From Portulaca oleracea (Eukaryota; Streptophyta; Magnoliopsida; Caryophyllales; Portulacaceae), in contig CM055886.1 of assembly GCA_029582165.1 (NCBI GenBank), forward strand, positions 21,886,669 through 21,950,668: a stretch of DNA of 64,000 bases, read 5' to 3'. The translations under genes were made by a program, and so were the position numbers. The notes beneath the pieces are model-generated. The model did no database searches and was not told the DNA's origin. It saw only the letters and a program-made list of their open reading frames with translations. Shown here in pieces: positions 11,857 to 23,174 of the stretch. Every line of letters begins with the position of its first letter. Within the stretch, counting starts at the first letter, position 1.

Positions 11857-13640
11857 TTGTGGTGCATTCCCTTTGCCAGTTTCACCCCATCTTCCCCCAT
11901 AAAATTGGCATTGCAAAAACTCCACAAAATTCCCTTAACTACAAAGGACCCAAAGTCTCATCCATTCATCGTTCCCTTAGCCCATCGAATCCCTCAACTC
12001 CTCAAAATGCCCTCTTCGTCAAGTCAAAATGGCGAAAGAGAAATTTCCTCCTCTCACCCTATTCTCCCACCCGAACCGACTATGTCTCAACTCATGCAAC
12101 AAGTTCAACGACTTATTGATAGTTAAATCGTGCTCCAACGCCAAATGGAGCTTGAAGGATGGAGGAATATTCATTCAACGCTTGAGTCTCCATTGCAAGA
12201 AAAGGTTGAAGCTCTTAGCTGTCAAGCAACGAGAAGAGTTGACGAGGTTCCACCACCACCTCTCCAACCTTAACTTGGTGGACCTCCTCCTCCTATTGCC
12301 GGTCATGGTGTTGATCCTCTTTGTCGCCCCCATGGTCGCCTTAACTTCGATGAGGGTGAAAGATCAAGTGAGGACTTGGAAGACACATCCTCCATGGGAG
12401 TTCCTCTTAGGCATCGAGATGATTAGGATGACCTTCGAGTTGATCCTCCTAACTTCGACAAACATTCGAATCCCAATGAATTCCTTGATTGGGTGCATGC
12501 CATGGAGAAGTTTTTTGAACTCATGGATTATGACGAGAGGAAGCAATACAAGGTTGTCACCCTCCTACTCACTAAGAATGTATCCCTATGGCTTGTGAAC
12601 TTGAAGAAACGAAGGATGAAAGATCGCAAGCCAAAAATCCAAACTTGGTCGAAGCTCAAAAAGCATTTGATGAAGAGGTTTGTGCCCACCCACTAAAAGC
12701 AACACCTCTACAACAATTTTTTCTCTCTCAAGCAAGGCCACATGAGTGTTGGAGAATACATACGGGAGTTTAAGTTGGTCATGATACGGTGTGATGTTCA
12801 AGAGTCATTGAAACAAGTGATGGTGAGGTTTCTCAATGGCCTCGATGACAAGATTACATCAAAGGTAAGACTCTATGAGTATCACTCCATCGACGACCTC
12901 TACAAGCTTGCTACCTTCGTCGAAGAGAGGAAGAGGAAGTCAAAGGGTATTTCTATACTCTCCACCCATGAGTACAAAGGAGATGAATATCCTTCTTCTA
13001 GGGAGTCTCATTCCCCTAGGAGCACCAAGTCTACAAAACGGGAATCATCGCCCCCTAGGGATCCTTCAAGGAAGAAGGAAGGAAGAAAGTGCTGCAAATG
13101 TCATGGATATGTTCACTACCAATCTAAATGCTCAACGGAAAGGGTGATGACCCTTCAAGAGGTCAAGGAGAATGACAAAGAGGTTGAATAAGTGCTCAAG
13201 GAACAAGAAGTGGAGATTCCAGAAGTACGTGAGGGCAATCTTGAAGTCCAACCCGAGGAAGAAAGTTGCTTGTCTTGAGGAGAGTACTTCATTCCCCCAA
13301 AGTTCCTCTTGATAACAACTAAAGGGAGATGTTATTTCAATCACGATGCAAGGTCGTGGACTTCATCATTGATTGCGGGAGTTGCACCAACGTCGCATTG
13401 GCATATATGGTAGAGAAACTAAACCTCCCAACCAATCCACACCCCTGACCATACCATCTCAAGTGGCTCAGTGATCGAGATGGCGTGAAGGTAAGCTGAC
13501 AAGTTCTAGTTCATTGGTCAATGAGTTCTAAGTATAATGACTCTGTTTTATGTGATGCCGTATCGATGAGTGCGAGTCATTTACTTTTGGGGAGACCTTG
13601 GCAATTTGACCGAGGCGTTGAATATGATGGCTGAGGGAAC
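11857..13640 (+). pseudogene. decayed Ty3-type retrotransposon gag and protease
   Basis: The gag frame runs from about 11857 to 13260 in one phase but is broken by several stops (near 12124, 12271, 12424, 12694 and 13189). It includes a gag core (NPNEFLDWVHAMEKFFEL, about 12474), a second core part (MSVGEYIREFKLVMIRC, 12742) and a CCHC zinc knuckle, CCKCHGYVHYQSKC, at about 13090-13131. A frameshift then leads to a protease-like stretch (FIIDCGSCTNVA near 13361, LLLGRPWQFDR near 13585). This order is typical of Ty3 polyproteins. Reverse transcriptase and integrase do not follow, so the copy is dead. Confidence 0.75.
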
Positions 13641-15590
13641 GCGTATTCCTTCCAACCTGGCCATGGAAGACTTACCCTGTGCCCTCTAACACCCCGCCAA
13701 CTAACCATAACTCAACTTGGGGTGGGAAGTGATTTGAGGAACCTCCTCCTTGAGAGAAAAACACGGAAGAGAGTACCCATGGTGGGTAGTTGACTTACTT
13801 AGTGCTTCCATGTTGGAGAAAGGGCTTTTTTATGAAGAAAGAGGTTGAGTAAAGGGGCTGGTTGGCTAGCTCGTGCAATCAACGAGAAATTCCTTCGCCT
13901 TAGTAAGCTAGCTTTCTAAGCTAAGCAAGCCCTTTTCTCCGGGCACTACGGTAGGACGTGGATCGATCATGACGAGAATGGACTTTTCCGTTACCTTAAC
14001 TCCTCAAAAATTTCCCATTTTCCCTAAAGTGAGTGAATGTACCTTAACTCCTCAAAAATTTTCTATTTTCCCTCCTTACCCATTACTCCTGAGCCCCAAG
14101 TCCCCTCTTGATTTGCATATTTCCATGACGAGGGCTTTGTGTTGGAGTTTGAGGCGAGTTGGGTGCCTACCAAATTTGTATTTGATGGTGTGAGGAACGA
14201 ACAACCGGTTGAGCAAGAACTGGGTATTGCGCTCTCTTGCGATGACTACATCGTGGAGTTCAACAAGATCATGAGTGGATGAGCTAACCGTGATCACCGT
14301 TTTGAGTCTACTTGCGTATCCTAAAGAAATGTTATGCCTTCAAGAAGGGCGGGGTGGTGAGCATCAAGCTAGCATGGCTTTTAGGAGGCATCTACTATAG
14401 GGGTTCGATCTTTCTCACGGTTGTTTCTAACCCTTAGGATTTGAGGGCAAATCCTCTCCTACCCAGAGAGTCTGATCCATGAGGATCAAGGGGGTATTTA
14501 GGGCCTCACTAGCCTAATGACCCAATCCCGAGATTTTCAAATGCCTTAGGGAATTTGGTCTCGGATCAAAGAAGTCTCGTGGTGAACCGGCTAATTTTTC
14601 AACACTCAAGCCCAGAAAATCACTTATGAAGACAAGAACAGAGCTAGTAGATTCAATGCCAAGCCGATGAGTCAAGTTAGGGTCGGAATCCAGTCAAGGG
14701 GAATTTTGGTCATTACACAAGGATCGGGATGGAACCATGGAGCATTAAGTCAAGCCTGAAAAACCTACCCTAAGGAGGCTAGGAATAAGTCATGAGGGAA
14801 CAAGAAAAGACATTTCTTAACTCTTTTGATCACAACTCCTTAATTGCAACTCCGATGACTACCAAATTTGGAAAGATTACAGTACACACTGAGAGCTTTT
14901 CGTCATATATTATATGACCAAATTGGAGTTAAAACGAAGAAGTTATGCGTGTTGGAAGTCAGACGACACTGGCTGCGCCCCTATAGGAGCTGGCTGCACC
15001 TCCTAGATGCTGGCTGTGCCAAAGTGGCGCCAGCCGCACCTCACCCTGCTTCCCCATCCCAATTCTCTGAGTTAGGCGTTGGCTGCGCCTCAGAGGCACT
15101 AGCCGCACCTAACCCTGACACGTGTTTTTTTTCCTCAGTTTTTCGGTTGTTCTCATTCTCCCCACCCCCTTGGCTCTCAATAGAACATAACTTGGACATT
15201 TTTGATTGAATATTGTAAACACTTGGAAGATGAATTCTTATAGGATATTTGAAAACTCTCCCCTAAAATCTTCATTCTTGCTTTATCCATTTCAATGGTG
15301 GTGTTAGTGGGGTGTCCTATTTAGAGGTTGTATGGTGTTTTCTTTATCACAATCTTGATGAGTTCTTTGGGTCTCTCTTTGGGTGTTGGTAGATCTCCTC
15401 TAAGCATCCATGGAAGATCTTTAATATGGTGAGATTTCTTTATCAGTGAACATATATTTGTTGTTTCATTGTTGTTCTCATTGTTTTTGCTTAAAACCCT
15501 AAAAATGGTTGAAGAATGTTCTAAGTTGGGGTTTTCTTAAACCTTAGGTTAATCGTTGGTCCTTGAGCATTTAATCTATCGTTCCTAGTC
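13641..15590 (+). other. remains of the Ty3 element 3' part and probable LTR
   Basis: After the protease relic no reverse transcriptase, RNase H or integrase can be read. At about 14435-14590 a broken frame (LRANPLLPRESDP, then a PH-PNDP-like region) resembles the extreme C-terminus of Ty3 polyproteins, suggesting an internal deletion. From about 14600 to 15560 the sequence looks like a decayed LTR. It includes GGCTGCGCC/GGCTGCACC motifs repeated at 14970-15110. LTR ends were not resolved. Confidence 0.4.
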
Positions 15591-15639
15591 GATTCTGGAT
15601 CAGTGGATACCATCCATTCTAAGTATCCGCTTTCGAAGA

Positions 15640-16997
15640 ATTTTTTTCAAACGCACGATTATTAAAAGAGACTCATAAGCCTGGAAAGCCATTCTTAGAA
15701 AACACAATATTTTTCGCCAAGGAATCCTTTGAATTGTGGGTAATGGTAAATCTATTAAATTTTGGACAGATAATTGGTGAGACTCAATATCTCTTTTATG
15801 CTTGAATAACATTTCTGATAGGGATAATATTAACTTGAATCTCAAAGTTTCAAACTTCATTAGAGAAGACAGAACTTTGAATTTCGAGTTATTGAGCTCT
15901 ACTATTTATCAAGATTCCATAGACCTTATAAGAGTTGTATCCATTCCTTTGACTTGGAAGATATTTGCTGTAGGGTCTCTCAAGTTATGACAATTTCACA
16001 ACAAAGTCCGCCACCTGGCAAACTCATGGAGTGGACCCTAAGGTTGCTCCGTGGGAATACATTTGGGTTTGGAATCTTGACATCAAACCTAAATTGAAAA
16101 CCTTCCCTTGCCTTATACCTATCGATCCCTCATGCCCGACCCACATTTACCCTTTAGAAACCCAAGATCATATTTTCCTGGATTGCCCGATAGCTAAAGC
16201 AACTTGGGATGAACCTCTCGACCATTACTGGATCTCAATTTGCCCTAATTCTAATAGCATTAGTACAATATGTTTTCTTAATAATTATCACTGTAATAAT
16301 CATACCTCTCCTCTTGACAGACTAATTACTCTTTTACGGAGTTGTGGAAAACTCGAAACGAGCTCACTTTTCGCAATGTTCAACCTAATTTTGTTGGTAT
16401 GCTTATTAGAGCCAAAAAAGCGAATGTTGAATGGAGAATCAGATTGGATAACTTTCTTCAGATCTTCGTATAAGCCCTTAGACCCCTTCCTCCCCTTTGA
16501 CTTCTTTTTGGGTGTCTTGGAACCCCCCCCCCCAAAAAAAATAAATCAATGTAACAAAGATTAACTTCGATGGAGCGAAATCTAATCCAACAACTGCGAG
16601 GGGATTTGTCATCTGTGATTGGAGGGGAGCCTGCTTTTCCTGTAAATCCTTCAACTTGGGGAAAACATCGGTTCTGGTAGTTGAGACAATTGCAATGCTT
16701 AACAGTATTATAGAGGCGTTGAGGAGAGGTTTTTCGAAGATTATTGTGGAAGGAGACAACAAAATTGTCTTTCATGCAGTATGTGGAATGTGTGAAATCC
16801 TTAGGTCTATCAGAAAGCTTGTTAAAGATATTAGACTCCTGCTCTGCAAGTTCGACTTTTCATCAGTTTATCACGCATTTAGAGAAGTAGATAGATCAGC
16901 TGATTGGTTAGCAAAAAAGGGGCTTAGTCATACAATTTTCTCTTATAATGATGTAGAAATGGATCGTGAATTCTTTTGTATTATCTTTAGAAAATAA
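15640..16997 (+). pseudogene. LINE fragment: reverse-transcriptase zinc-binding and RNase H domains
   Basis: The 3' end of a plant L1-type non-LTR element, broken by stops and frameshifts. At 15738-15780 GNGKSIKFWTDNW is the motif before the zinc-binding region. At about 16060-16230 DIKPKLKTF and TQDHIFLDCPIAKATW match the zf-RVT domain. From about 16562 NFDGAKSNPTTARGFVICD begins an RNase H-like fold that continues through VETIAMLNSIIEALRRGFSK and VEGDNKIV to REVDRSADWLAKKG, ending at the stop at 16997. The reverse transcriptase itself is absent, as in 5'-truncated LINE copies. Confidence 0.75.
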
Positions 16998-17162
16998 ATT
17001 GGGTAGATCTCTTGAAAGAAAAGTTGCCTAAAAGCAAGTGCAACACCTTGCTTCTTACCTTGGAACATGTGCTGGAGTGTTGTGTTTTGGTCCAGCGAGG
17101 AATGAAAATGGGAGGAATGTTGAGTAAGAACTCTGCAGAGTTCCTTCCTCACAATCACACCA

Positions 17163-17198
<36 letters not shown>

Positions 17199-17911
17199 GA
17201 TTTTTTAACAAATCAAATGATGACATGTGTCTTTGATTTTTCTTTTTCCTTTTCTTATGGTTACTTTACACATTTGGAAAGCAGAAAATAAATGTAAAAT
17301 CTATTAATGTATGATGTGAAATCTATAAAATAAATATTTTAAAGTCAAATAGTAGGAAAAAGTTTCTATTGTTATAAAATAAATAGAATGAAGTTCCAAA
17401 TAGTGGGATAATTGATGATGTGAAAAGGGTGGATCTCCACTTACATTCCAAAAATTTGGAATACCATTGCATTTGCTCTATTCTTGTACTTGTCTCTTCA
17501 AAAAAAAAAAAAATTCAAACAATTTTTTTGTTGAATTAGAAACGCGTTTCGAGGTTTAAGGGTTTAAACCAAAACCACGTTAGTAGCGTTCCGTGAGCGT
17601 CACCGTCGCTCCCCAACCCCCTCTCTCTTCCCCTTGAAAACCCAACGTGTCCATTAGAAAGAAGCCCAACCACCAGATATGGGTCGCAGCCGCCATTAAC
17701 GCAACCTCCATAGCTATCCTCTACGACAGCATGATATTGAGGTATTCTTTGTATCTCGATCTCTTATCGCTTCAAACTATCGATTTCAAAATTCTGTTTC
17801 CTTCGAGTTCCAGTCGAAAATGCTAAACCCCCCATTAGGGTTTTGAATGCGGAGAACTGGGCAGCGGTAAACATAAGATTCTGATTCGAATCCAATCGAA
17901 TTGAAGAAGCA
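16998..17911. other. intergenic and 5' region of the PPR gene
   Basis: Contains an ATT microsatellite at 17164-17199 and AT-rich spacer. Probable promoter and 5' UTR sequence of the PPR gene lies from about 17560. No other gene is seen. Confidence 0.5.
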
Positions 17912-19186
17912 ATGCTTCAAAACCTATCTATTTATCTTCGCCCGATCCGTCGTTTTTCAATCGCTGCTCGCTCTCTATCTGCGTCCCTTCCTTGCATTGA
18001 CACACCCACTAGTAGTTCAAGTAGTTGTGATTCCTGTAATAAAGGCGGTAATAATGGTGTGTCTAGTGCTAATCTAAAGATTAAACTCAGATTAGAAGAA
18101 CCCGCCCTTATTAAGCTGAAGAAAGAGAGGGACCCTGATAAGTTGTTTAAGCTGTTCAAGGATAATGCCCATAATCGCCTTGTTATAGAGAACAAGTATG
18201 CTTTTGAAGATACGGTCTCGCGGTTGGCGGGTGCTGGGAGATTTGACTATATTGAGGAGTTGCTTGAGCAGCACAAGTCATTGCCACAAGGTCGGAGGGA
18301 GGGTTTCATTGTTAGGATTATTATGTTGTATGGCAAGGCTGGAATGATAAAACACGCGATGAATACGTTTTATGATATGCATTTGTTTGGTTGTAAAAGG
18401 ACTGTTAAATCTCTCAATGCTGCTTTGAAGGTTCTGACCCAAACTCGTGATTTAGTGGCCATAGATGAGTTTCTAAGAGAGATTCCTTGGAAGTTTGGAA
18501 TTAGGTTAGATGTCATTTCTATGAATATTGTGATTAATGCTTTATGTGGGATGGGAGTATTGGACAAGGCTTACTTGGTGATGGTAGAGATGGAAAAGGC
18601 GGGGATAAAGCCAGATGTTGTTACTTATACGACACTTATATCAGCTTTCTACAAGAGCGGCCGATGGGAGATCGGGAATGGGCTGTGGAATCTCATGGTC
18701 TTTAAGGGATGCTATCCTAATGTTGCCACTTTTAATGCTAGAATCCAGTTTCTGGTCAGTAAGGGTCGAGCTTGGCAGGCTGATGATTTGCTCGGCTTGA
18801 TGGAAAATTTAGAGATATGTCCAGATGAGGTTTCTTATAATTTGGTAATCAAAGGGTTTTGCCAAGCTGGGTTTTTGGATATGGCCAAAAGGGTATATTC
18901 TGCCCTGCATGGGCGGGGCTTCAAGGCCAACGTTAAAATATACCAAACTATGGTGCATTATTTATGTGAGGCAGGTGATTTTGATTGTGCCTATAGCATG
19001 TGTAAAGAGTGCATGAAGAAAAATTGGACTCTTAACGTAGACACCATTTGTACACTGCTTACGGGTTTGGTGGGCATAGGGAAATTAGATAAGGCTGGCA
19101 TGATTATAGATTTGGCAGAAAGAAGGCATCCTCCATTTTCTTCACGGCAGTTGGATGCATTCAAATCTATTCAGGGGCAACGTTAA
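17912..19186 (+). CDS. P-class pentatricopeptide repeat protein, At1g80150-like
   Basis: An intronless 424-residue protein. PPR proteins are organelle RNA-binding factors. The N-terminus (about residues 1-40) is rich in Arg, Ser and Leu and poor in acidic residues, as expected of a mitochondrial presequence. A Ser/Gly-rich linker follows, then roughly seven 35-residue P-type repeats from about residue 125 onward. The clearest are DVISMNIVINALCGMGVLDK, DVVTYTTLISAFYKSGRW, NVATFNARIQFLVSKGRAW, DEVSYNLVIKGFCQAGFLD and NVKIYQTMVHYLCEAGDFD. There is no E, DYW or SMR extension. The block FEDTVSRLAGAGRFDYIEEL with GRREGFIVRIIMLYGKAGM is characteristic, from memory, of the Arabidopsis At1g80150 group. 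The length is close to that family's. The ATG is the first in frame. The RNA target cannot be inferred. Confidence 0.9.
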   Translation: MLQNLSIYLRPIRRFSIAARSLSASLPCIDTPTSSSSSCDSCNKGGNNGVSSANLKIKLRLEEPALIKLKKERDPDKLFKLFKDNAHNRLVIENKYAFEDTVSRLAGAGRFDYIEELLEQHKSLPQGRREGFIVRIIMLYGKAGMIKHAMNTFYDMHLFGCKRTVKSLNAALKVLTQTRDLVAIDEFLREIPWKFGIRLDVISMNIVINALCGMGVLDKAYLVMVEMEKAGIKPDVVTYTTLISAFYKSGRWEIGNGLWNLMVFKGCYPNVATFNARIQFLVSKGRAWQADDLLGLMENLEICPDEVSYNLVIKGFCQAGFLDMAKRVYSALHGRGFKANVKIYQTMVHYLCEAGDFDCAYSMCKECMKKNWTLNVDTICTLLTGLVGIGKLDKAGMIIDLAERRHPPFSSRQLDAFKSIQGQR

Positions 19187-22100
19187 AGGTTGATCGGACG
19201 AAGTGTGTATAGTAATTCGCTTGCCATTTGCCCTGTCCGACAGTTGCAGTGTTTGATATTCTTCACTTGGTTCAGAGATCCCGTGATCTATGTAGGTGAA
19301 GCTTCCATGGGATAAGTAATCATGCATTTTAGTGTCCTTCCACTTTGATGAGTCAACAGCTGAAGCTGATGAATTCAGCAGAAAATTTGTAAGTTGTTCT
19401 TTGTCCTTCTCCCAACTGGCTTATCCATTTATTGTCCTCTCTCGTTGTCAGATGATTCTATGTTATGCTATGATATTTATTTTCTTTCTGTAAGATGAAT
19501 AATTGGTTAATTACTTCCGTCCTTGCACCCAACTTCCTACACCCCTTTGCAATACATGGGACAATTATAAATAGTTAACTATGGTTGTGGGTGTTCAATG
19601 GAAGTTCCTGAGTGTTTCCATGTGTGTTTTCTTTTAATCTCCTCTTTGCAGCTTTCTCATATGTTAGATGTTGGATCATAGATTAGAGTGATAGTAATGT
19701 GTCTTTCATATTGAACGTTTGCAGTTATCGGGGACTGGAGAACCCTAATGATGGCAGACTGCTTCTCATGGGCATTTAACTGTTACAAGTCTGGAACTGG
19801 TAAGTGAAGATGATTTCTGCTTATTTCTCTGTTGTTCAGTTGATTTCATTCTTGTTTGGTTTTCCCACAAGGGGTGCTCAGCTTAACCATTCTCAGCAAG
19901 TCAGTTTGAAGGCTCTACCCATTTCTTCACATTTTGCTCTGTGCTAGAGCAGGGAAACAATCAAGAGTTGCAGACAGTAATCTTCATTATAAGTAATTAA
20001 CTGATATTTTTTTTAGTCATCCAGAATCCATTGAAATAAGATTCCCAACAATTTGTTTGCTTTTATAGACATTTCATGTACAATTGAACAGTTGCACTTT
20101 TGTTGGCGAGATCAACGTTCTGCTTCTCTATACTGTTTTGTGAACTATGCAATGTGTATCAATACACCATAGGAACAATGGTTCTGTATATGTGGACCAT
20201 TGATACTTTTGATCAGAAATAAGCATTAATTGGTTTCGTGTAACTTATTATTTACTGCAGTTAAGGAAGCCAGTTTAAAAGGAGCCCAGATGAGAGCTCT
20301 TGAGCTGTCCAAGTATAGTTTTTGGCAATGTCGGATGCACTGTTGACTTGTTATGACGTTGGAGGACACTTCTGAGAATTAAACATTAGGAGGTTGAGCT
20401 GGTGGCATAAAGGAGTCTTCAGAAGAAGCCTTTGAATGAAGGAATGTTGACTGTTTAAATGAATGAAGACAGCTATGAGCATATTACATTACATTCAACC
20501 AATGATATTTCAGTGTTAGAAAAAGCCTTGCCAAATATCTTGGATGTCTTGTATGAGTGATGTTAGAGCAAGGTCAGTAGAAAAACATCTGTCTAATGCT
20601 TTGTTTTCCTTGTCACTTGGTTTTCAGATAGATTGTAGCTAATTCTTTCTCTCTTCCAGGTCATTTTCCATTCGGAGGATATTAAATGCCTGCTGCACCG
20701 GTACCTCATACATAAGGGTTTTAGAATTTTTTTGGCCGTGGCTGATTTCTGTCCTCATTTGGGGATTTGTTTTTGCAAGCCTCAAAAGGCATGACATAAC
20801 ACAAGTGTGAGAAATTCCCATTTTCTTACAATTTTATTTTATTAGTTTATCATTCTTTTGTAAAAATAGCAGGCAATAGAGATATGAAAATTGGTGCTCA
20901 TGTAATTCTTTAAATTAGGGTATTGATATTCATTTTTCTAATAAAACATGAGTTGCTTTGGGTGATGGATTTCTGTTTCCCTATTCCTTGTCTACCCTCA
21001 TCTTTTATCTCCCCAATATTGTCACTCTTTCTCATCTTAACTTATTGTGAAAGGTTCTGAGGAGAATTGAGTTTTTGTAACATCTGTGATCATTCGGTAT
21101 GCTTCATGCCTTCATGATCCTTTTCTGTTGATTTTGAAATCATCACTTGGAAATTGGAATCTTTTATCATTATATTTTCAGATTAAAATGTGATCCATAT
21201 CGGCTGTTGCCTTAGAATTTCATTGACTTGTCTTCAACATCCATTAACATTTTCTCATTTTCTGTGGTACTACCTGGAAAATGGCTTACTGAATGATGCT
21301 TCATGCACAGATGGGCTGGGCGTCAATCATCTAGATTCTAGAAGCATGCTTCATAAGGCATTTGCATATGAAAGAAGATGCAGTCAAAGGCTTGTATCTC
21401 TTGTTGTCATTCTGATCATCTGATACATGTTTCAGTCTGGAGAAAAATAAATCTACTTGCCTTTTTGTTTATTTGTTTATTTATTTTTTTTATCAAATTA
21501 GATGTGGAAGATTAGCCACTACAGTGAACATGTGGGGCTTGGTCTGGGATTCAAGATTTTGGGTCATACTTTCAGTTTTTTGGGAGTCTCATCATATGCT
21601 TCAGTTTCGTACCGTCTTTAATATACTAGTGGTCCGTGATCATTCACTCTGCAAGCTTAGCATTTCATCAAGTTTCTGTTGAATTGTCATTTGACTATGA
21701 ACAAGTCCATCCCTTTGTAAGCATCGGGGTAGCTTCAAATTAGGCCGCTATTGCTACTTTGGTGACTGTTGCTGTATTACTAGCTGAAGTATAGTATGGT
21801 AATGAGCAAGTTTTTGAATCTTTGATCAATTTCATTGTTCTGTTGTGATCGTCTGCTGGTAGTTATCTTTGATATCTCCTTCAGAGCTAAGTAGTGATTA
21901 CACATGTCTTCCTTGCATATGGAATTAATTTTCCAAGTCATTTTCAAATTGCTTTGAAGACTAGTATACATGGATGAATGTAGAGGTGTTTGCTTTGAAG
22001 CCATTAGCGAAGTTGGCGGAGGTGATTTATGGCCTTTAATATGTTTATTTTGGCTGTGCTTGCTGGTATCGTCCAACTTCTTTGTGAACTCTTTATCACT

Positions 22101-23174
22101 GCCTCATTAACAACTGCTTGGTGGGTTACTGTCCCGGGTTTTGTCTCAAGTAGTTTTCCAAATGTGCAGACTTTTCAGACAGGCTGAATCAGATACAATA
22201 TTCAAGTGCGTACCATTGGTTTGAGGATTCATTTAGGAGGTATAATACGATTTGAAATCTAAAAGTTCACTTGTGTATGACTTGAGATGTCACATTTAGC
22301 TCTTTTGCTGGAGATTGAGCCACTACTTTGAATAGTTAATGAGGTCAACATAGGTGCTCGTGTTGGGCTGATGGTCCAGTTCCAGGTCGTAACGGCAAAT
22401 TGGTATTGGTTTTCGAAGCTTGACTAGAATTTTGATGGTTAGTCCTGAGTTTTAGCGAACTGGTGAATTCCTCATGTTGAAAATACATGTTGGTATATGT
22501 CTGACTCTTATGATGCTGCTCTATGAGGTTGGGTTATTCCATTGGACCTTTGTTACTCCTCCAGGAGCCATGGTATATGGTACTAGTCTTGCTGCTGATC
22601 AAGCCTACTAGCATAGTGAACTTTGCATACTTTACTGTTGGCTTTACCTTTTTGTTCTCCCCCTTTTCTCTTTCCCCCTCTTGCTCCTCCAGAAAAACAG
22701 GGTGAACATTCGAGGAATCAGTTTGTGCAGAACTAAATGTCAAGGTTGAAGTGCATACATGTCCAGTATATTGTTACTTCTCTCTGTTTGGGTGTTCAGT
22801 GTCTCTTGCTGTTTCTGCCTTATTATTTTTTTTTTTTGGTTGAAAGTTTAAAGTCAATAGCACTAGCTGGTAAGGTTGAGAAATTTCAAAATCTCAAGTT
22901 TTTGTTGATGAAGTCCTCAATTTATTGCTGTGATCCCAAGTTTCCAGCAGCAAGTCAGCTACCCATAGCCAATTCCCACCTAACAGTGTTTTTGCCTTGG
23001 GTTCTCTCTGCCTAAGACCTTGGAAAAGGCTACCCAACTTGACTTCTTCTTTTGCTGTCATTGGTTACTCCATCTGTTATTATCTCCCTCCTGGCCCCCC
23101 GGCTTCCCTTCTTTGATGACATTGATAGACCAAGTCTTAACAAATTGTTGTCTTAGATTACAACCAAGGTAGAG
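19187..23174 (+). other. 3' region of the PPR gene and 5' region of the HIPP gene
   Basis: A 4-kb stretch with no convincing coding frame. Splice-like signals on the plus strand (a TTTGCAG acceptor at about 19726 with a donor GTAAGTG at about 19800, and a CTGCAG acceptor at about 20260) suggest the PPR transcript may have a spliced 3' UTR. From about 22600 pyrimidine-rich promoter-like sequence leads to the HIPP start. The short ORFs here look like chance. Confidence 0.35.
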
